A stretch of DNA of 19,573 nucleotides, taken from positions 1-19,573 of the forward strand of contig JALZVZ010000155.1 of assembly GCA_023299945.1 (NCBI GenBank). Reading direction: 5' to 3'. Both the position numbers and the translations under genes were made by a program. Position 1 is the stretch's first letter. Each line of letters opens with the position of its first letter. The stretch is from Altererythrobacter sp. (GTDB lineage: Bacteria > Pseudomonadota > Alphaproteobacteria > Sphingomonadales > Sphingomonadaceae). This document shows, one piece after another, positions 1 through 10,415 of this stretch. The notes beneath the pieces were generated by a model, which did not search any database, had not been told where the DNA came from, and saw nothing but the letters and a program-made list of their open reading frames with translations.

Positions 1-1
1 T

Positions 2-1648
<1,647 letters not shown>

Positions 1649-1669
1649 TTAAGGAGGGTTTTGGATTCG

Positions 1670-1686
1670 GCGCAAGCAAATTGCGC
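1670..1686 (-). other. small hairpin between secG and pyrG
   Basis: GCGCAA and TTGCGC form a perfect six-base inverted repeat around a five-base loop in the secG-pyrG spacer. No T-run follows on the minus strand, so it is not a convincing terminator. It might pause RNA polymerase or stabilise the message end, or be chance. Confidence 0.25.
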
Positions 1687-1729
1687 AGGCTTTGTTCCGC
1701 AATCCACAGGTGCGGGTTAAAAGCCGGCC

Positions 1730-2122
1730 CTATTCAGCCGTTTCTGAGAGCGGGTCGGCATTTGTCGCAGGCGTCGCCGCTGGAACATCGCCCTGTGCTG
1801 CGCCAGCCAAAGGATCAGCAGGCTGCGCCAATGGATCGACAGGTTGGGCCGCAACATTGCGATCAATGTCTGAGGTGATTTCGCTACCGCCAGTTGCTCG
1901 CACAGCGACAGCTGCCAAAACAATCGACAAAATCACAAAGGTAATTGCGAGCCATTTGGTTGCACGGGTGAGAAAGTCTGCAGAACCACGAGCGCCCATT
2001 ACACCGCCTGGGCTGCCACCAATGCCCAATCCGCCGCCTTCGGAGCGCTGCATAAGGATCACGGCAACCAAAGCCGCCGCGACTATGGCTTGAACAACGG
2101 TAAGAAACAGGAAAAGCGACAT
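1730..2122 (-). CDS. secG: SecG, protein-export membrane subunit
   Basis: Small inner-membrane subunit of the SecYEG translocon, which assists SecA-driven protein export. The 130-residue protein shows the SecG layout: a first membrane helix (about 3-24) ending in VILMQRSEGGGLG (21-33), a glycine-rich loop through SPGGVMGARGSADFLTRATK (37-56), and a second membrane helix (about 57-74). After it comes an acidic, Pro/Ala-rich tail of about 55 residues holding DPL three times (residues 96-98, 103-105 and 123-125). Such low-complexity tails occur in alphaproteobacterial SecG and are probably disordered. The ribosome binding site is weak (GAGAA about ten bases before the ATG). It sits between tpiA and pyrG on the same strand. 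Confidence 0.95.
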   Translation of the reverse strand: MSLFLFLTVVQAIVAAALVAVILMQRSEGGGLGIGGSPGGVMGARGSADFLTRATKWLAITFVILSIVLAAVAVRATGGSEITSDIDRNVAAQPVDPLAQPADPLAGAAQGDVPAATPATNADPLSETAE

Positions 2123-2170
2123 ATGTGTTCAATTCTCTTTGTAAGGTTCGCGTGATTTAGGGGGCCCGCC

Positions 2171-2185
2171 GCCTTTCGGCAAGGC
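2171..2185 (-). other. weak hairpin in the tpiA-secG spacer
   Basis: GCCTT and AAGGC pair around a TCGGC loop, next to a GC-rich stretch, in the 79-base gap after tpiA. There is no T-run on the minus strand. I see it as a possible processing or pausing site at best. Confidence 0.2.
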
Positions 2186-2201
2186 CTCCATAATCAAAGG
2201 T

Positions 2202-2963
2202 CTATTCCTCAAACGCGTCAGCAGCCGCCGCGGCGATGCCCATAAAGCTGTCTGCAGCAAGGCTTGCCCCGCCAACCAAAGCGCCGCCAACCTCTGGCAC
2301 ACTCATCAATTCACGCGCATTTTCAGGCTTCACAGAACCGCCATAAATAATTCGGACTTCTGCGCCTTGCTCTGCTCCGTAAAGGTCAACCAACAGCTTC
2401 CGGATGGCCGCATGAACCGCGCCAATATCATCCGGCGTCGCGGTTTTGCCCGTTCCGATCGCCCAGATGGGTTCATAAGCGATGGTGAGCTTTTCAGCTG
2501 CATTGCCCATTTTAGGAAGCGAGGCGCTCAATTGCTTTGTTACGAATGCGAGCTCTTTGCCTTTGTCGCGAACATCTTCTGATTCGCCGCAACACAAGAT
2601 GACAGCGAGACTAGCACCGAGCGCCGCTTGAACCTTTTTCTTAACACTCGCGTCGGTTTCGCCGTGACCGCCGCGCCGCTCGCTATGGCCTAGGATCACG
2701 AATTTTGCCCCGGCATCGGCCGCCATCGCAGCAGAAATATCGCCAGTGTAAGCACCGCTCTCTGACTGGTGGCAGTCTTGTGCACCAACCCAAATCTGAT
2801 CTGCTTCTTTATGCACAGCGTGGATAAGCGTAGCCGGCGGCGCAATCGCAACCTCGACTTTCATCAAACGCTGGGCAGCACGATCGATCGCACGCGCCTC
2901 TGATAGCATGGCACGTGTGCCATTCATCTTCCAATTGCCGACAATATAAGGCCGCTGGGCCAT
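2202..2963 (-). CDS. tpiA: Triose-phosphate isomerase
   Basis: Interconverts dihydroxyacetone phosphate and glyceraldehyde 3-phosphate in central carbon metabolism (cytoplasm). The 253-residue protein is a standard TIM barrel. Substrate-binding Asn10 and Lys12 lie in VGNWKMN (8-14). The electrophile His93 is in LGHSERR (91-97). The catalytic base Glu164 is in AYEPIWAIGTGK (162-173), which begins the flexible loop 6. The phosphate-binding loops IIYGGSVKPENA and GALVGGASL follow. The start is supported by AGGAAA shortly upstream (2969-2974 on the plus strand). It is first in the minus-strand run tpiA-secG-pyrG, and its promoter must lie in the region shared with the divergent PpiD-like gene. 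Confidence 0.97.
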   Translation of the reverse strand: MAQRPYIVGNWKMNGTRAMLSEARAIDRAAQRLMKVEVAIAPPATLIHAVHKEADQIWVGAQDCHQSESGAYTGDISAAMAADAGAKFVILGHSERRGGHGETDASVKKKVQAALGASLAVILCCGESEDVRDKGKELAFVTKQLSASLPKMGNAAEKLTIAYEPIWAIGTGKTATPDDIGAVHAAIRKLLVDLYGAEQGAEVRIIYGGSVKPENARELMSVPEVGGALVGGASLAADSFMGIAAAAADAFEE

Positions 2964-3159
2964 GAGTATTTCCTAAAATCAAAACCGAATCTGTTCTTCG
3001 GTCTTATGGGGGGTAAGGCGGCATCCCGCTAGCCGAGGCAATCAATTCAGTCAAAACCCTTCGACACCTGTTGCGAGCAGGTCGCATGGCCGATAGAGCA
3101 TTATTTAAGTTTAACGAGGCATTTCTTCGCCACTTTTGTATCAAGGCCCAGCTTTACCC
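2964..3159. promoter_or_regulatory. divergent intergenic region between tpiA and the PpiD-like gene
   Basis: This 196-base gap must drive both flanking operons. On the minus strand TTGACT (3049-3054) is a good -35 match, but the hexamer 17 bases on is poor (TAGCGG), so the promoter is tentative. On the plus strand a small inverted repeat, ACCTG-N7-CAGGT, lies at 3066-3082, just before an AT-rich stretch (about 3100-3113) that could hold a -10 element. No open reading frame or RNA gene is visible here. Confidence 0.4.
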
Positions 3160-5094
3160 ATGATCAGTTTCTTCCGCAGAATATTTAGCTCCAAGCTCGG
3201 ACTCGCCATCACTCTCGCCTTTATCGGCTTGATAGCATTGGCTTTTGCAAGCGCAGACGTCTCTGGAACGGGGACGTTTGGCGGCATTTCAAGTAGCGAT
3301 TCTGTTGCCGTTGTGGGCGATGAGAAAATAGGCATAGCCGAATTCGCACGCACAACAAATTCTGCTGTGGATCAAATTCGCCAAGACACGCCGACCATCA
3401 CAATGCGCGCATTTATAAATAATGACGGATTGAAAGATGTGCTTGACCGCATGATCGACCGCACCACGTTGTCGGAATATGCTCGCCAATTTGGGCTGAG
3501 AGCTGGGGATAACCTTGTAAATAGTGAAATTATGCAAATGCCAGCGTTCCGCGGGCCTGACGGAAACTTCTCTCAGGCGGCATATGAGAGCTTGCTGGTC
3601 CAGCGCAGTCTAACCGATGGCCTGGTTCGCAATGATTTGATGCAAGGTCTTTTGAATGACCAAATGACGCTGACCGCTGTGCGCGGTGCGCGCATGCCCA
3701 ACAAATTTGCCGAGCGTTATGCCGGATTGTTGAGCGAAAGCCGCAAGGGCTCAATTGCATTCATCCCAAGCGGCGTTTTCGCGCCTAAGGATGATCCTAG
3801 CGATGAAAAGCTCAAGGCTTTCTATGCAGCAAATACAACGAAATATCTGCGCCCAGAACGTCGCACAGTTCGCTTCGCTACTTTCGGAGAGCAGCATATT
3901 GATACGCGCATTGTTCCTTCAGCTGCAGAAATCGCAGCGCGGTTCGAACGCGACAAAGCGGACTATGCGGCATCGGATATCCGCAGCTTTACTCGCGTCA
4001 TTGTTCCAACCGAAGATGCAGCAAAAGCCATCAAGGATAAGGTCGAAGGCGGTGCAACACTCAGCGCGGTGGCACAAGAGGCTGGCTTTAGCGCTTCAGA
4101 AGTGGCGGCCACCGACCGCGCAGCCTACACCTCTGACACAAGCAGCGCCCTTGCCGATGCTGCGTTTACGGCTGCACGCGGAACGATCGCCGATCCCGTT
4201 CGCGGAACACTTGGTTGGCATGTGACACGCGTGGATAGCGCTGAGAAACGCGCCGCACGTTCATTGGCAGACGTCACTCCAGAAATTCGCACCGTTCTGA
4301 CGCAAGAATTGCAGATAAAGGCTCTGGCCGATCTCAGCGCCCGCATCGAAGAAGAGGTGGATGGCGGCACGCCGCTTACTGAAATCGCTAAGGATTTGCG
4401 CGTTGAGGTGACGACGACCAAGCCGCTGACTGCCGATGGCCGGGTTTATGGCAGCGCGCAAGAAACCGCGCCGCAGGAATTGGCAGGTGTCCTAAAGACC
4501 GCTTTCGATATGGAAGAGGGCGAACCACAATTGGCGGAAATCACCCGCGGCGAGACGTTCCTGATTTATGAAACCACAGAAATCACCGAAAGCTCGACTG
4601 CGCCCCTTGATGAAATCAAAGATCAAGTCATCGCTGGTTGGAAGCTGGACGAAGGCGCGAAATTGGCCAAGGCTGCCACCGATCGCATCTTAAAGCGTAT
4701 GGCTGATGAGAGCTCCTTGAGTGCAGCGGTTGGCAAGGAAGAAGAACGCTTGCCCCCTGCTGAAAACGTGAATTTGAACCGTAGTCAAATCGTTGGTCAG
4801 GATCGCCAAGTTCCGCCGCCACTTGCTCTGCTGTTTTCAATGGCCACAGGCACAACTAAGAAACTGGAGGCGGCCAACAACCTTGGTTGGTTCGTTGTCG
4901 ATTTGGACGAGATCTCAGCAGGCAGTGCAGAGGGCAATGATCAATTGATCGCCGCTGCGGCTCAGCAATTGCAGGCCGCACTTGTGGCTGAATACACGCA
5001 GCAATTGACCGCTGCGATGAGCGAGGAAATCGGCGTTGAACGCAATGATGCGGCGATCGAAGCCGTGCGCAAGCAATTGCTCGGCGAGACATAA
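3160..5094 (+). CDS. PpiD/SurA-like membrane-anchored periplasmic chaperone (peptidyl-prolyl isomerase family)
   Basis: Likely helps newly exported proteins fold at the periplasmic face of the inner membrane. I start it at ATG 3160 (644 residues), because this gives the typical MISFFRRIFSSKLG anchor preceding one membrane helix (about 13-32). A TTG at 3136 would add eight unconvincing residues. After the helix comes a SurA_N-like helical domain (about 40-200, with VVGDEKIGIAEF near 52-62). A parvulin-like segment (about 275-362) ends in GTLGWHVTRVD, and a long helical C-terminal region follows. The usual parvulin active-site motifs are not recognisable, so the protein may act as a chaperone without isomerase activity. 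The stop is nine bases before trpE, so it probably heads the trp run. PpiD next to trp genes is a familiar alphaproteobacterial arrangement (from memory). Confidence 0.88.
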   Translation: MISFFRRIFSSKLGLAITLAFIGLIALAFASADVSGTGTFGGISSSDSVAVVGDEKIGIAEFARTTNSAVDQIRQDTPTITMRAFINNDGLKDVLDRMIDRTTLSEYARQFGLRAGDNLVNSEIMQMPAFRGPDGNFSQAAYESLLVQRSLTDGLVRNDLMQGLLNDQMTLTAVRGARMPNKFAERYAGLLSESRKGSIAFIPSGVFAPKDDPSDEKLKAFYAANTTKYLRPERRTVRFATFGEQHIDTRIVPSAAEIAARFERDKADYAASDIRSFTRVIVPTEDAAKAIKDKVEGGATLSAVAQEAGFSASEVAATDRAAYTSDTSSALADAAFTAARGTIADPVRGTLGWHVTRVDSAEKRAARSLADVTPEIRTVLTQELQIKALADLSARIEEEVDGGTPLTEIAKDLRVEVTTTKPLTADGRVYGSAQETAPQELAGVLKTAFDMEEGEPQLAEITRGETFLIYETTEITESSTAPLDEIKDQVIAGWKLDEGAKLAKAATDRILKRMADESSLSAAVGKEEERLPPAENVNLNRSQIVGQDRQVPPPLALLFSMATGTTKKLEAANNLGWFVVDLDEISAGSAEGNDQLIAAAAQQLQAALVAEYTQQLTAAMSEEIGVERNDAAIEAVRKQLLGET

Positions 5095-5103
5095 CAACTG
5101 GCA

Positions 5104-6633
5104 ATGCCGAACCAAAACGCGCCTTTAAACGCTGAGCAGGCGTGCCGTGATCTCGGCGCGGGCAAGCCCTCGCTTGTCTGGCGCAAAATCATCGCGGACA
5201 CCGAAACACCTGTGGGTGCAGCCGCCAAGTTGATCGAAGCAGAGCGCGGTGACTTTTTGCTGGAATCGGTTGAAGGCGGAGAGGTTCGCGGGCGTTATTC
5301 CTTGCTTGGGCTAGACCCTGATTTGGTATTCCGTGCCTCTGGCGAGACGTCTGAAGTCAACACGATTTGGCGCCATGACCGTGCCGCCTTTGCGCCCTTG
5401 CGGAGCGATGGACTGAGTGAATTGCGCAAGTTGGTCGCGTCATGCCGGATTGATGTGCCGCCCGAATTACCGCCAGCCCTTGCGTGCATTGTCGGCTATT
5501 TCGGATATGAGACAATCGGACTGGTCGAGGATTTACCCCGCGCCGCTGACAGCCCGCTTGAACTGCCCGATATGTTGTTTGTGCGCCCCACGCTAATCTT
5601 GGTCTTTGACAGCCTGTCGGACGAGCTTTTTTGTGTGGCCCCTATTTGGCAGGCGCATGACCCCGCCATCGCTGTTACGCAGGCCGGAGAGCGCATCGAC
5701 TACGCCCTTGCAAAGCTTTCGAATGCACCAGTGCCGCGCATAGAAGCGACTAATTTACCCGGAATGGAATTGACCCCTGTGCTGGAGGCGGATGAATACA
5801 AGTCTATGGTCGCAAAGGCCAAGGACTACATTCTTGCAGGCGACGTTTTTCAGGTGGTTCTCGCCCAGCGTTTCACTTGCCCGTTTCCGCTGCCACCGCT
5901 CGCGCTGTACCGCGCTTTGCGGCGCGTAAACCCCTCGCCTTTCTTGTATTTTCTTGACCTGCCCGGATTTGCCGTCGTCGGATCAAGCCCTGAGATATTG
6001 GTGCGCGTTCGCCCCAATGCTGCAGGCGAAAGTGAAGTGACCATCCGGCCGATCGCAGGCACGCGCCCGCGCGGAGCCGATGCCGCAGAAGATGACGCCA
6101 ATGAAGCAAGCCTGCTCGCTGACGCTAAAGAACGCGCAGAGCATCTCATGCTGCTTGATTTGGGGCGCAATGATGTCGGCCGCGTTGCAGCACGCGGTTC
6201 AGTTGAAGTCACCTCCAGCTTCACCACCGAACGATACAGCCATGTCATGCATATTGTTAGCAATGTGATCGGCACACTTGCGCCAAAAAATGATGCGCTC
6301 GATGCTCTGTTTGCAGGCTTTCCCGCTGGCACGGTCAGCGGTGCACCCAAGATACGCGCCTGCGAAATAATCGCTGAATTGGAAGGCGAGGCACGCGGCG
6401 CCTATGCTGGCGGGGTCGGCTATTTTGCTCCAGATGGCTCAGTTGACAGCTGCATCGTTTTACGCACAGCGGTCGTCAAAGACGGGGTGATGCATGTGCA
6501 GGCAGGCGCAGGTATCGTGGCTGATAGCGATCCCGATTATGAATTGGCGGAGTGCAAGGCCAAGGCTGGCGCGCTTATCGCAGCAGCAAAAGAGGCGGCC
6601 AATGTCGCCACTGAAATAGGGTACGGACAATGA
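5104..6633 (+). CDS. trpE: Anthranilate synthase component I
   Basis: Converts chorismate plus ammonia from TrpG into anthranilate, the first committed step of tryptophan synthesis. The 509-residue protein has an N-terminal anthranilate synthase domain (about 25-180). Its LLES element (52-55) belongs to the tryptophan feedback site in this family. The chorismate-binding domain (about 225-495) contains SSPEILVRV (294-302), TIRPIAGTRPRG (313-324), MLLDLGRNDVGR (349-360), FPAGTVSGAPKIRA (406-419) and GAYAGGVGYF (432-441). The TVSGAPK and anthranilate-type motifs argue against PabB. It is a separate gene, not the TrpE-TrpG fusion known from rhizobia. It follows the PpiD-like gene by nine bases with only a weak ribosome binding site. 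Its stop overlaps the next start in an ATGA. Confidence 0.96.
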   Translation: MPNQNAPLNAEQACRDLGAGKPSLVWRKIIADTETPVGAAAKLIEAERGDFLLESVEGGEVRGRYSLLGLDPDLVFRASGETSEVNTIWRHDRAAFAPLRSDGLSELRKLVASCRIDVPPELPPALACIVGYFGYETIGLVEDLPRAADSPLELPDMLFVRPTLILVFDSLSDELFCVAPIWQAHDPAIAVTQAGERIDYALAKLSNAPVPRIEATNLPGMELTPVLEADEYKSMVAKAKDYILAGDVFQVVLAQRFTCPFPLPPLALYRALRRVNPSPFLYFLDLPGFAVVGSSPEILVRVRPNAAGESEVTIRPIAGTRPRGADAAEDDANEASLLADAKERAEHLMLLDLGRNDVGRVAARGSVEVTSSFTTERYSHVMHIVSNVIGTLAPKNDALDALFAGFPAGTVSGAPKIRACEIIAELEGEARGAYAGGVGYFAPDGSVDSCIVLRTAVVKDGVMHVQAGAGIVADSDPDYELAECKAKAGALIAAAKEAANVATEIGYGQ

Positions 6634-7511
6634 GAACAGCCGGGATGCAGCGTAAATTCTTGAGCGTGGCCGCAGGCGCACTGGCTCTGGCGTCCTGCAA
6701 TCAGCAGCCTGCCGGCGAGCCGGTCATGCGTACAGAAATTGGCTCTGGCGAAATGGAGGAGATTGCAGCAGCCCCCTCGCCCCAGCCCAATGGATCCACC
6801 AAGGTGGAAGAAGTGAACGTCAATTCCGATTGCAAGCCCGCCAATTTCGAAGGCGTTGCCCTCACCCATTGTATTGCAGACCCATCCAAGCACCGCATCA
6901 CCACCGCCTATCAAGATAAGGCTGGCAAGCCGTTTAGATCCTTGCGGGCTTATGCCGACGCGATTGGGCGAGAGGCAGACAATGTCGCCTTTGCCATGAA
7001 TGCAGGCATGTTCGACAAGAAGGGCGCGCCGCTCGGCTATTACGTCGAGAAATCCAAACGCACGGTCGAGCTCAACCGAGGCGATGGGGCGGGCAACTTC
7101 CATATGAAGCCCAATGGCGTTTTCTATGGCAGCGGCGGCGCATGGCGCTCAACCAGCACCGAATGGTTCTTCAAAACGGTGCGCGACCGTCCGCAATTTG
7201 GCACGCAATCGGGACCGATGCTGGTCACAGGCAGCAACCTTCATCCAGAGATTGCAGAGAATGGCCCTTCGCGTGCGATCCGCAATGGCGTGGGCGTCGA
7301 TGCGGCAGGCAAAGCGCATTTTGTTTTGTCGGAGGCGCCGATATCCTTTGGGCAATTGGCGCGCTACTTTAAGGATGAGCTTAAGGTTCAAAACGCGCTT
7401 TATCTCGACGGCAGTGTTTCTGCCTTGTGGGATCCGGCAACAGAACGATTGGATGTCGGCGCGCCTATTGGCCCGATTATCGTAGTGACGAACCGCGAGG
7501 CAGGCGGATGA
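6630..7511 (+). CDS. Predicted lipoprotein, phosphodiester glycosidase family (DUF2233)
   Basis: The 293-residue product begins with a short hydrophobic signal peptide ending in a lipobox (LASC, lipidated Cys23), so it is predicted to be a membrane-anchored periplasmic lipoprotein. After a low-complexity linker (about 24-62), the domain (about 68-287) carries the DUF2233/NAGPA-type signature: FAMNAGMF (121-128), KPNGVFYG (160-167), SGPMLV (194-199), RNGVGVD (218-224) and LYLDGSVSALW (257-267). Members of this family hydrolyse sugar phosphodiesters such as uncovered N-acetylglucosamine caps; the substrate here is unknown. The gene is joined to trpE and trpG by four-base ATGA overlaps on both sides, so it is translationally coupled to them. 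A second ATG at 6645 would also leave a lipoprotein signal. The family call is good; any role in tryptophan synthesis is unproven. Confidence 0.85.
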   Translation: MRTAGMQRKFLSVAAGALALASCNQQPAGEPVMRTEIGSGEMEEIAAAPSPQPNGSTKVEEVNVNSDCKPANFEGVALTHCIADPSKHRITTAYQDKAGKPFRSLRAYADAIGREADNVAFAMNAGMFDKKGAPLGYYVEKSKRTVELNRGDGAGNFHMKPNGVFYGSGGAWRSTSTEWFFKTVRDRPQFGTQSGPMLVTGSNLHPEIAENGPSRAIRNGVGVDAAGKAHFVLSEAPISFGQLARYFKDELKVQNALYLDGSVSALWDPATERLDVGAPIGPIIVVTNREAGG

Positions 7512-8116
7512 ACCAAAAAGACGCTCCCGACATTCTTGTCATCGACAATTACGACAGCTTCACATTCAACCTCGTCCATTATCTGATGGAGCTTGGCGCA
7601 AATGTCCGCGTAGAGCGCAATGATGCGATGACCACTGCTGAGGCTTTGGGAACAAATGCGGCGGGTTTTCTGATCTCCCCTGGGCCATGCACTCCCAATG
7701 AGGCGGGCATCAGCTTAGAGCTCGTAGCAGCCTGCGCAGATGCGGCAAAACCTCTGCTGGGTGTGTGTTTAGGCCACCAAAGTATTGGGCAACATTTCGC
7801 CGGAACCGTTAAGCGCGGCGGCTTGATGCATGGCAAAACCTCACCTGTCACCCACGACGGGAGCGGCGTGTTTTCGCAGCTGCCCTCGCCTTTCACAGCG
7901 ACACGCTATCACAGCCTCGTGGTCGAAGGGCAAAGCGATGACTTGCACATCAATGCAACATCAGATGATGGCTTCACCATGGGCTTTCGTCATACTGAGC
8001 TTCCTATTCACGGCGTGCAATTCCACCCTGAAAGCATTGCGACGCAGCACGGCCATGCCCTGCTTGCAAACTTTATGAAAATTTGCGGCCTAACGCCTGA
8101 GAACATACAAAAATGA
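7508..8116 (+). CDS. trpG: Anthranilate synthase component II (glutamine amidotransferase)
   Basis: Releases ammonia from glutamine and passes it to TrpE. The 202-residue protein is a complete class I amidotransferase: VIDNYDSFTFNLVHYL (11-26), oxyanion-loop region ISPGPCTPNEAG (56-67), nucleophile Cys87 in GVCLGHQSIGQ, and the His173/Glu175 pair in GVQFHPESIAT. The frame stays open upstream to 7427, but I place the start at ATG 7508. This overlaps the preceding stop by four bases and gives the normal N-terminus. In many bacteria the same subunit also serves PabB in folate synthesis; whether it does so here cannot be told from the window. It overlaps trpD by four bases. Confidence 0.95.
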   Translation: MNQKDAPDILVIDNYDSFTFNLVHYLMELGANVRVERNDAMTTAEALGTNAAGFLISPGPCTPNEAGISLELVAACADAAKPLLGVCLGHQSIGQHFAGTVKRGGLMHGKTSPVTHDGSGVFSQLPSPFTATRYHSLVVEGQSDDLHINATSDDGFTMGFRHTELPIHGVQFHPESIATQHGHALLANFMKICGLTPENIQK

Positions 8117-9105
8117 CCACTCTACCAAACGGCGACACTCCCCTCTCGGCAATCGAAGCAGAGCACGCATTTGGCACGTTGCTCGATGGGGAAACCAGCG
8201 AGGACGCTATTGAGCGCTTTCTTATCGCTTTGTCTGATCGCGGCGAAACGGCAGAAGAAATTGCCGGTGCCGCGCGGGCTTTGCGTGCGCGGTTAATCCC
8301 GATCAATGCGCCAGAGGGTGCAATTGATGTATGCGGCACAGGCGGCGATGGGCACCACACGCTCAATGTCTCCACCGCCGTTAGTCTCGTCGTCGCATCC
8401 TGCGGCGTACCAGTGGCCAAACATGGCAACCGCGCAGCCTCTTCGAAAGCTGGCGCGGCCGACACATTGGAGGCGCTGGGCCTAGATATGGACGCGGCAG
8501 GGCGCACAGCAGAAAAGACACTTGCGGAGATTGGCATCTGCTTCCTATTTGCCAAGAACCACCACCCTGCGATGGGCCGCATTCAGCCCATCCGCCAGCG
8601 TCTCGGGCGGCGTACAATCTTCAATCTCATGGGCCCGCTATCCAATCCTGCGCGCGTCTCCAGTCAGCTTATCGGCATAGCGCGCCCAGCCTATGTTCCC
8701 ATCTATGCCGATGCTTTGGCGAAATTGGGAACGGGTCGTTCGTTGATCATTTCCGGCGATGAGGGTCTGGACGAACTCAGCCTTGCAGGCGGCAACGAAG
8801 TTGCAGAAGTGCGCGGCAATAGCTTTCAAATGAAGCGGATTTTCCCTCAGGACGCAGGCCTTCCCAATGCACCGGTTGAGGCGATCAGGGGCGATGATGC
8901 AGTCCATAATGCCGCCGCGCTCAAGGCTTTGCTGACCGGAGCGCTCGGCCCTTACCGCGATGCGGTTTTGTTCAATGCGGCAGGATCGTTGATGGTGGCA
9001 GATAAGGGTTCTGATTGGACGGAACGTGTCGCCATGGCTGCCGATGCTTTAGATTCAGGACGTGCGCATGATTTGCTAGCGCGTTGGATCGAGATGGCAG
9101 TATGA
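8113..9105 (+). CDS. trpD: Anthranilate phosphoribosyltransferase
   Basis: Transfers the phosphoribosyl group of PRPP to anthranilate, the second step of the tryptophan branch. The 330-residue protein has the expected length. It shows the PRPP/pyrophosphate loop DVCGTGGDG (72-80), NVSTAVSLV (85-93), the anthranilate-binding [14 protein letters not shown] (101-114), [16 protein letters not shown] (165-180) and [10 protein letters not shown] (214-223). The ATG at 8113 overlaps the trpG stop and its own stop overlaps trpC, both as ATGA, so TrpG, TrpD and TrpC are likely made in step. Confidence 0.97.
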   Translation: MTTLPNGDTPLSAIEAEHAFGTLLDGETSEDAIERFLIALSDRGETAEEIAGAARALRARLIPINAPEGAIDVCGTGGDGHHTLNVSTAVSLVVASCGVPVAKHGNRAASSKAGAADTLEALGLDMDAAGRTAEKTLAEIGICFLFAKNHHPAMGRIQPIRQRLGRRTIFNLMGPLSNPARVSSQLIGIARPAYVPIYADALAKLGTGRSLIISGDEGLDELSLAGGNEVAEVRGNSFQMKRIFPQDAGLPNAPVEAIRGDDAVHNAAALKALLTGALGPYRDAVLFNAAGSLMVADKGSDWTERVAMAADALDSGRAHDLLARWIEMAV

Positions 9106-9887
9106 ACAAGCTCGATGAAATTTGCGCCACCAAACGCGAGGAGGTCACGGCACGAAAAGCGGCGACTACGGTTGCGGAATTAACAGCGCGCGGTTCTGAG
9201 CAAACTGCACCGAGGGGCTTCGAGGCTGCTTTAAGAAAAGCGTCGGCAACAGGCTTTGGCCTTATCGCTGAGATAAAGAAGGCTTCTCCGTCAAAGGGCC
9301 TGATCCGCGCGGATTTCCGCCCTGCTGACCACGCACAAGCTTACCAGGCTGGCGGCGCGGCCTGTTTGTCCGTTCTAACCGATGCGCCTTATTTCCAAGG
9401 GCACGATGATTATCTGGTGGAAGCCCGCTTAGCTTGCACCCTGCCCGCTTTGCGTAAGGATTTCATGGTAGATCCATGGCAAGTGACAGAGGCCCGCGCC
9501 TTTGGCGCTGATGCGATTTTGATCATTGTTGCCGCCTTGGAAGATACCGCAATGGCAGAGATAGAGGCCGCCGCCGTCGAGCTCGGCATGGATGTCCTTG
9601 TGGAAGTACATGATGAGGCAGAGATGGAGCGTGCCCATGCGCTTAAATCCAAACTAATCGGGGTCAATAATAGAGACCTCAAACGTTTTGTCACAGACCT
9701 TGGTGTAACCGAACGCTTGGCTCCGCTCGCCCCAGAAGGCTCGCTGCTTGTCGGCGAAAGTGGGATTGCAAGCCATGCCGATTGCGCACGGCTTGCCAAA
9801 TCTGGCGTGCGCACTTTTCTGGTTGGCGAAAGCCTGATGCGCGCAGATGATATTACAGCGGCCACGCGTGAACTTTTAGCAAACTAG
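9102..9887 (+). CDS. trpC: Indole-3-glycerol-phosphate synthase
   Basis: Closes the pyrrole ring to give indole-3-glycerol phosphate, the substrate of tryptophan synthase. I use ATG 9102, which overlaps the trpD stop by four bases and gives 261 residues, the normal length. An in-frame upstream start at 9084 lies inside trpD. The TIM-barrel motifs are present: [13 protein letters not shown] (54-66, with catalytic Glu57 and Lys59), [12 protein letters not shown] (117-128, Lys119), LVEVHDE (166-172, Glu168), IGVNNRDLK (186-194) and VGESGIAS (217-224). It is not fused to TrpF. trpF, trpB and trpA are not in this window. Confidence 0.97.
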   Translation: MNKLDEICATKREEVTARKAATTVAELTARGSEQTAPRGFEAALRKASATGFGLIAEIKKASPSKGLIRADFRPADHAQAYQAGGAACLSVLTDAPYFQGHDDYLVEARLACTLPALRKDFMVDPWQVTEARAFGADAILIIVAALEDTAMAEIEAAAVELGMDVLVEVHDEAEMERAHALKSKLIGVNNRDLKRFVTDLGVTERLAPLAPEGSLLVGESGIASHADCARLAKSGVRTFLVGESLMRADDITAATRELLAN

Positions 9888-9926
9888 CTACTGTCGCGGC
9901 GCGCAATCGCATGGCATAACGCGGGC

Positions 9927-10415
9927 ATGACCAATAAACTCACACATATTGACGCTGCCGGCGATGCCCGCATGGTCGATGTCGGAGCAAAGCCTCCCAC
10001 CACTCGGCTGGCTGTCGCAGGAGGCATAATCACCATGACCGCAGAGGCTTTGACGGCTGTCAAAGCAGGTAATGCGCCTAAAGGTGATGTGCTGGGCACG
10101 GCGCGAATTGCCGGTATTATGGCAGCAAAGAAAACGGGCGAGCTAATCCCCATGTGCCACCCGCTGGCATTGGACGCTGTCAATGTCGACTTTGCGTTTG
10201 AAGCGGATCACATAGCGGTCACAGCCACCGTCTCACTCACCGGCAAAACTGGCGTTGAGATGGAGGCAATTGTCGCTGTCACCACCGCGCTCGTAACGAT
10301 TTACGACATGGCCAAGGCGCTGGATAAAGGCATGGTCATTGGCTCGGTCAAATTGCTGGAGAAGCGCGGCGGCAAAAGCGGGCATTGGATTGCTGAGGGG
10401 CATGAGGCGCTATGA
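9927..10415 (+). CDS. moaC: Cyclic pyranopterin monophosphate synthase (MoaC)
   Basis: Acts with MoaA to turn GTP into cyclic pyranopterin monophosphate, the first stage of molybdenum cofactor synthesis. The 162-residue protein has the full family pattern: [19 protein letters not shown] (52-70, catalytic Lys52), [11 protein letters not shown] (72-82), [14 protein letters not shown] (106-119), [12 protein letters not shown] (125-136, catalytic Asp127) and KSGHW (150-154). It follows trpC after 39 bases, in which I see no terminator, so it is probably cotranscribed. The ribosome binding site is weak. Its stop overlaps the moeA start as ATGA. Confidence 0.96.
   Translation: MTNKLTHIDAAGDARMVDVGAKPPTTRLAVAGGIITMTAEALTAVKAGNAPKGDVLGTARIAGIMAAKKTGELIPMCHPLALDAVNVDFAFEADHIAVTATVSLTGKTGVEMEAIVAVTTALVTIYDMAKALDKGMVIGSVKLLEKRGGKSGHWIAEGHEAL

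Noticed and set aside
1692..2093. Plus-strand 133-codon open frame antisense to secG
   Set aside because: Composition reflects the reverse of the SecG tail and glycine loop; there are no motifs and no ribosome binding site of note.
3136..3159. TTG start for the PpiD-like gene
   Set aside because: It adds eight residues before the typical MISFFRR anchor sequence and has no clear ribosome binding site.
2971..3159. A small RNA or leader peptide in the tpiA/PpiD divergent gap
   Set aside because: Only short inverted repeats and weak promoter hexamers are visible; there is no terminator or plausible small open frame to support it.
5850..6350. Minus-strand 166-codon open frame inside trpE
   Set aside because: It is antisense to the conserved chorismate-binding domain, Ser/Arg/Ala-rich as expected of a shadow frame, and has no family resemblance.
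7427..7507. Upstream start for trpG
   Set aside because: It lies inside the DUF2233 gene and adds an N-terminus unlike TrpG. ATG 7508 overlaps the preceding stop by four bases, as at neighbouring junctions.
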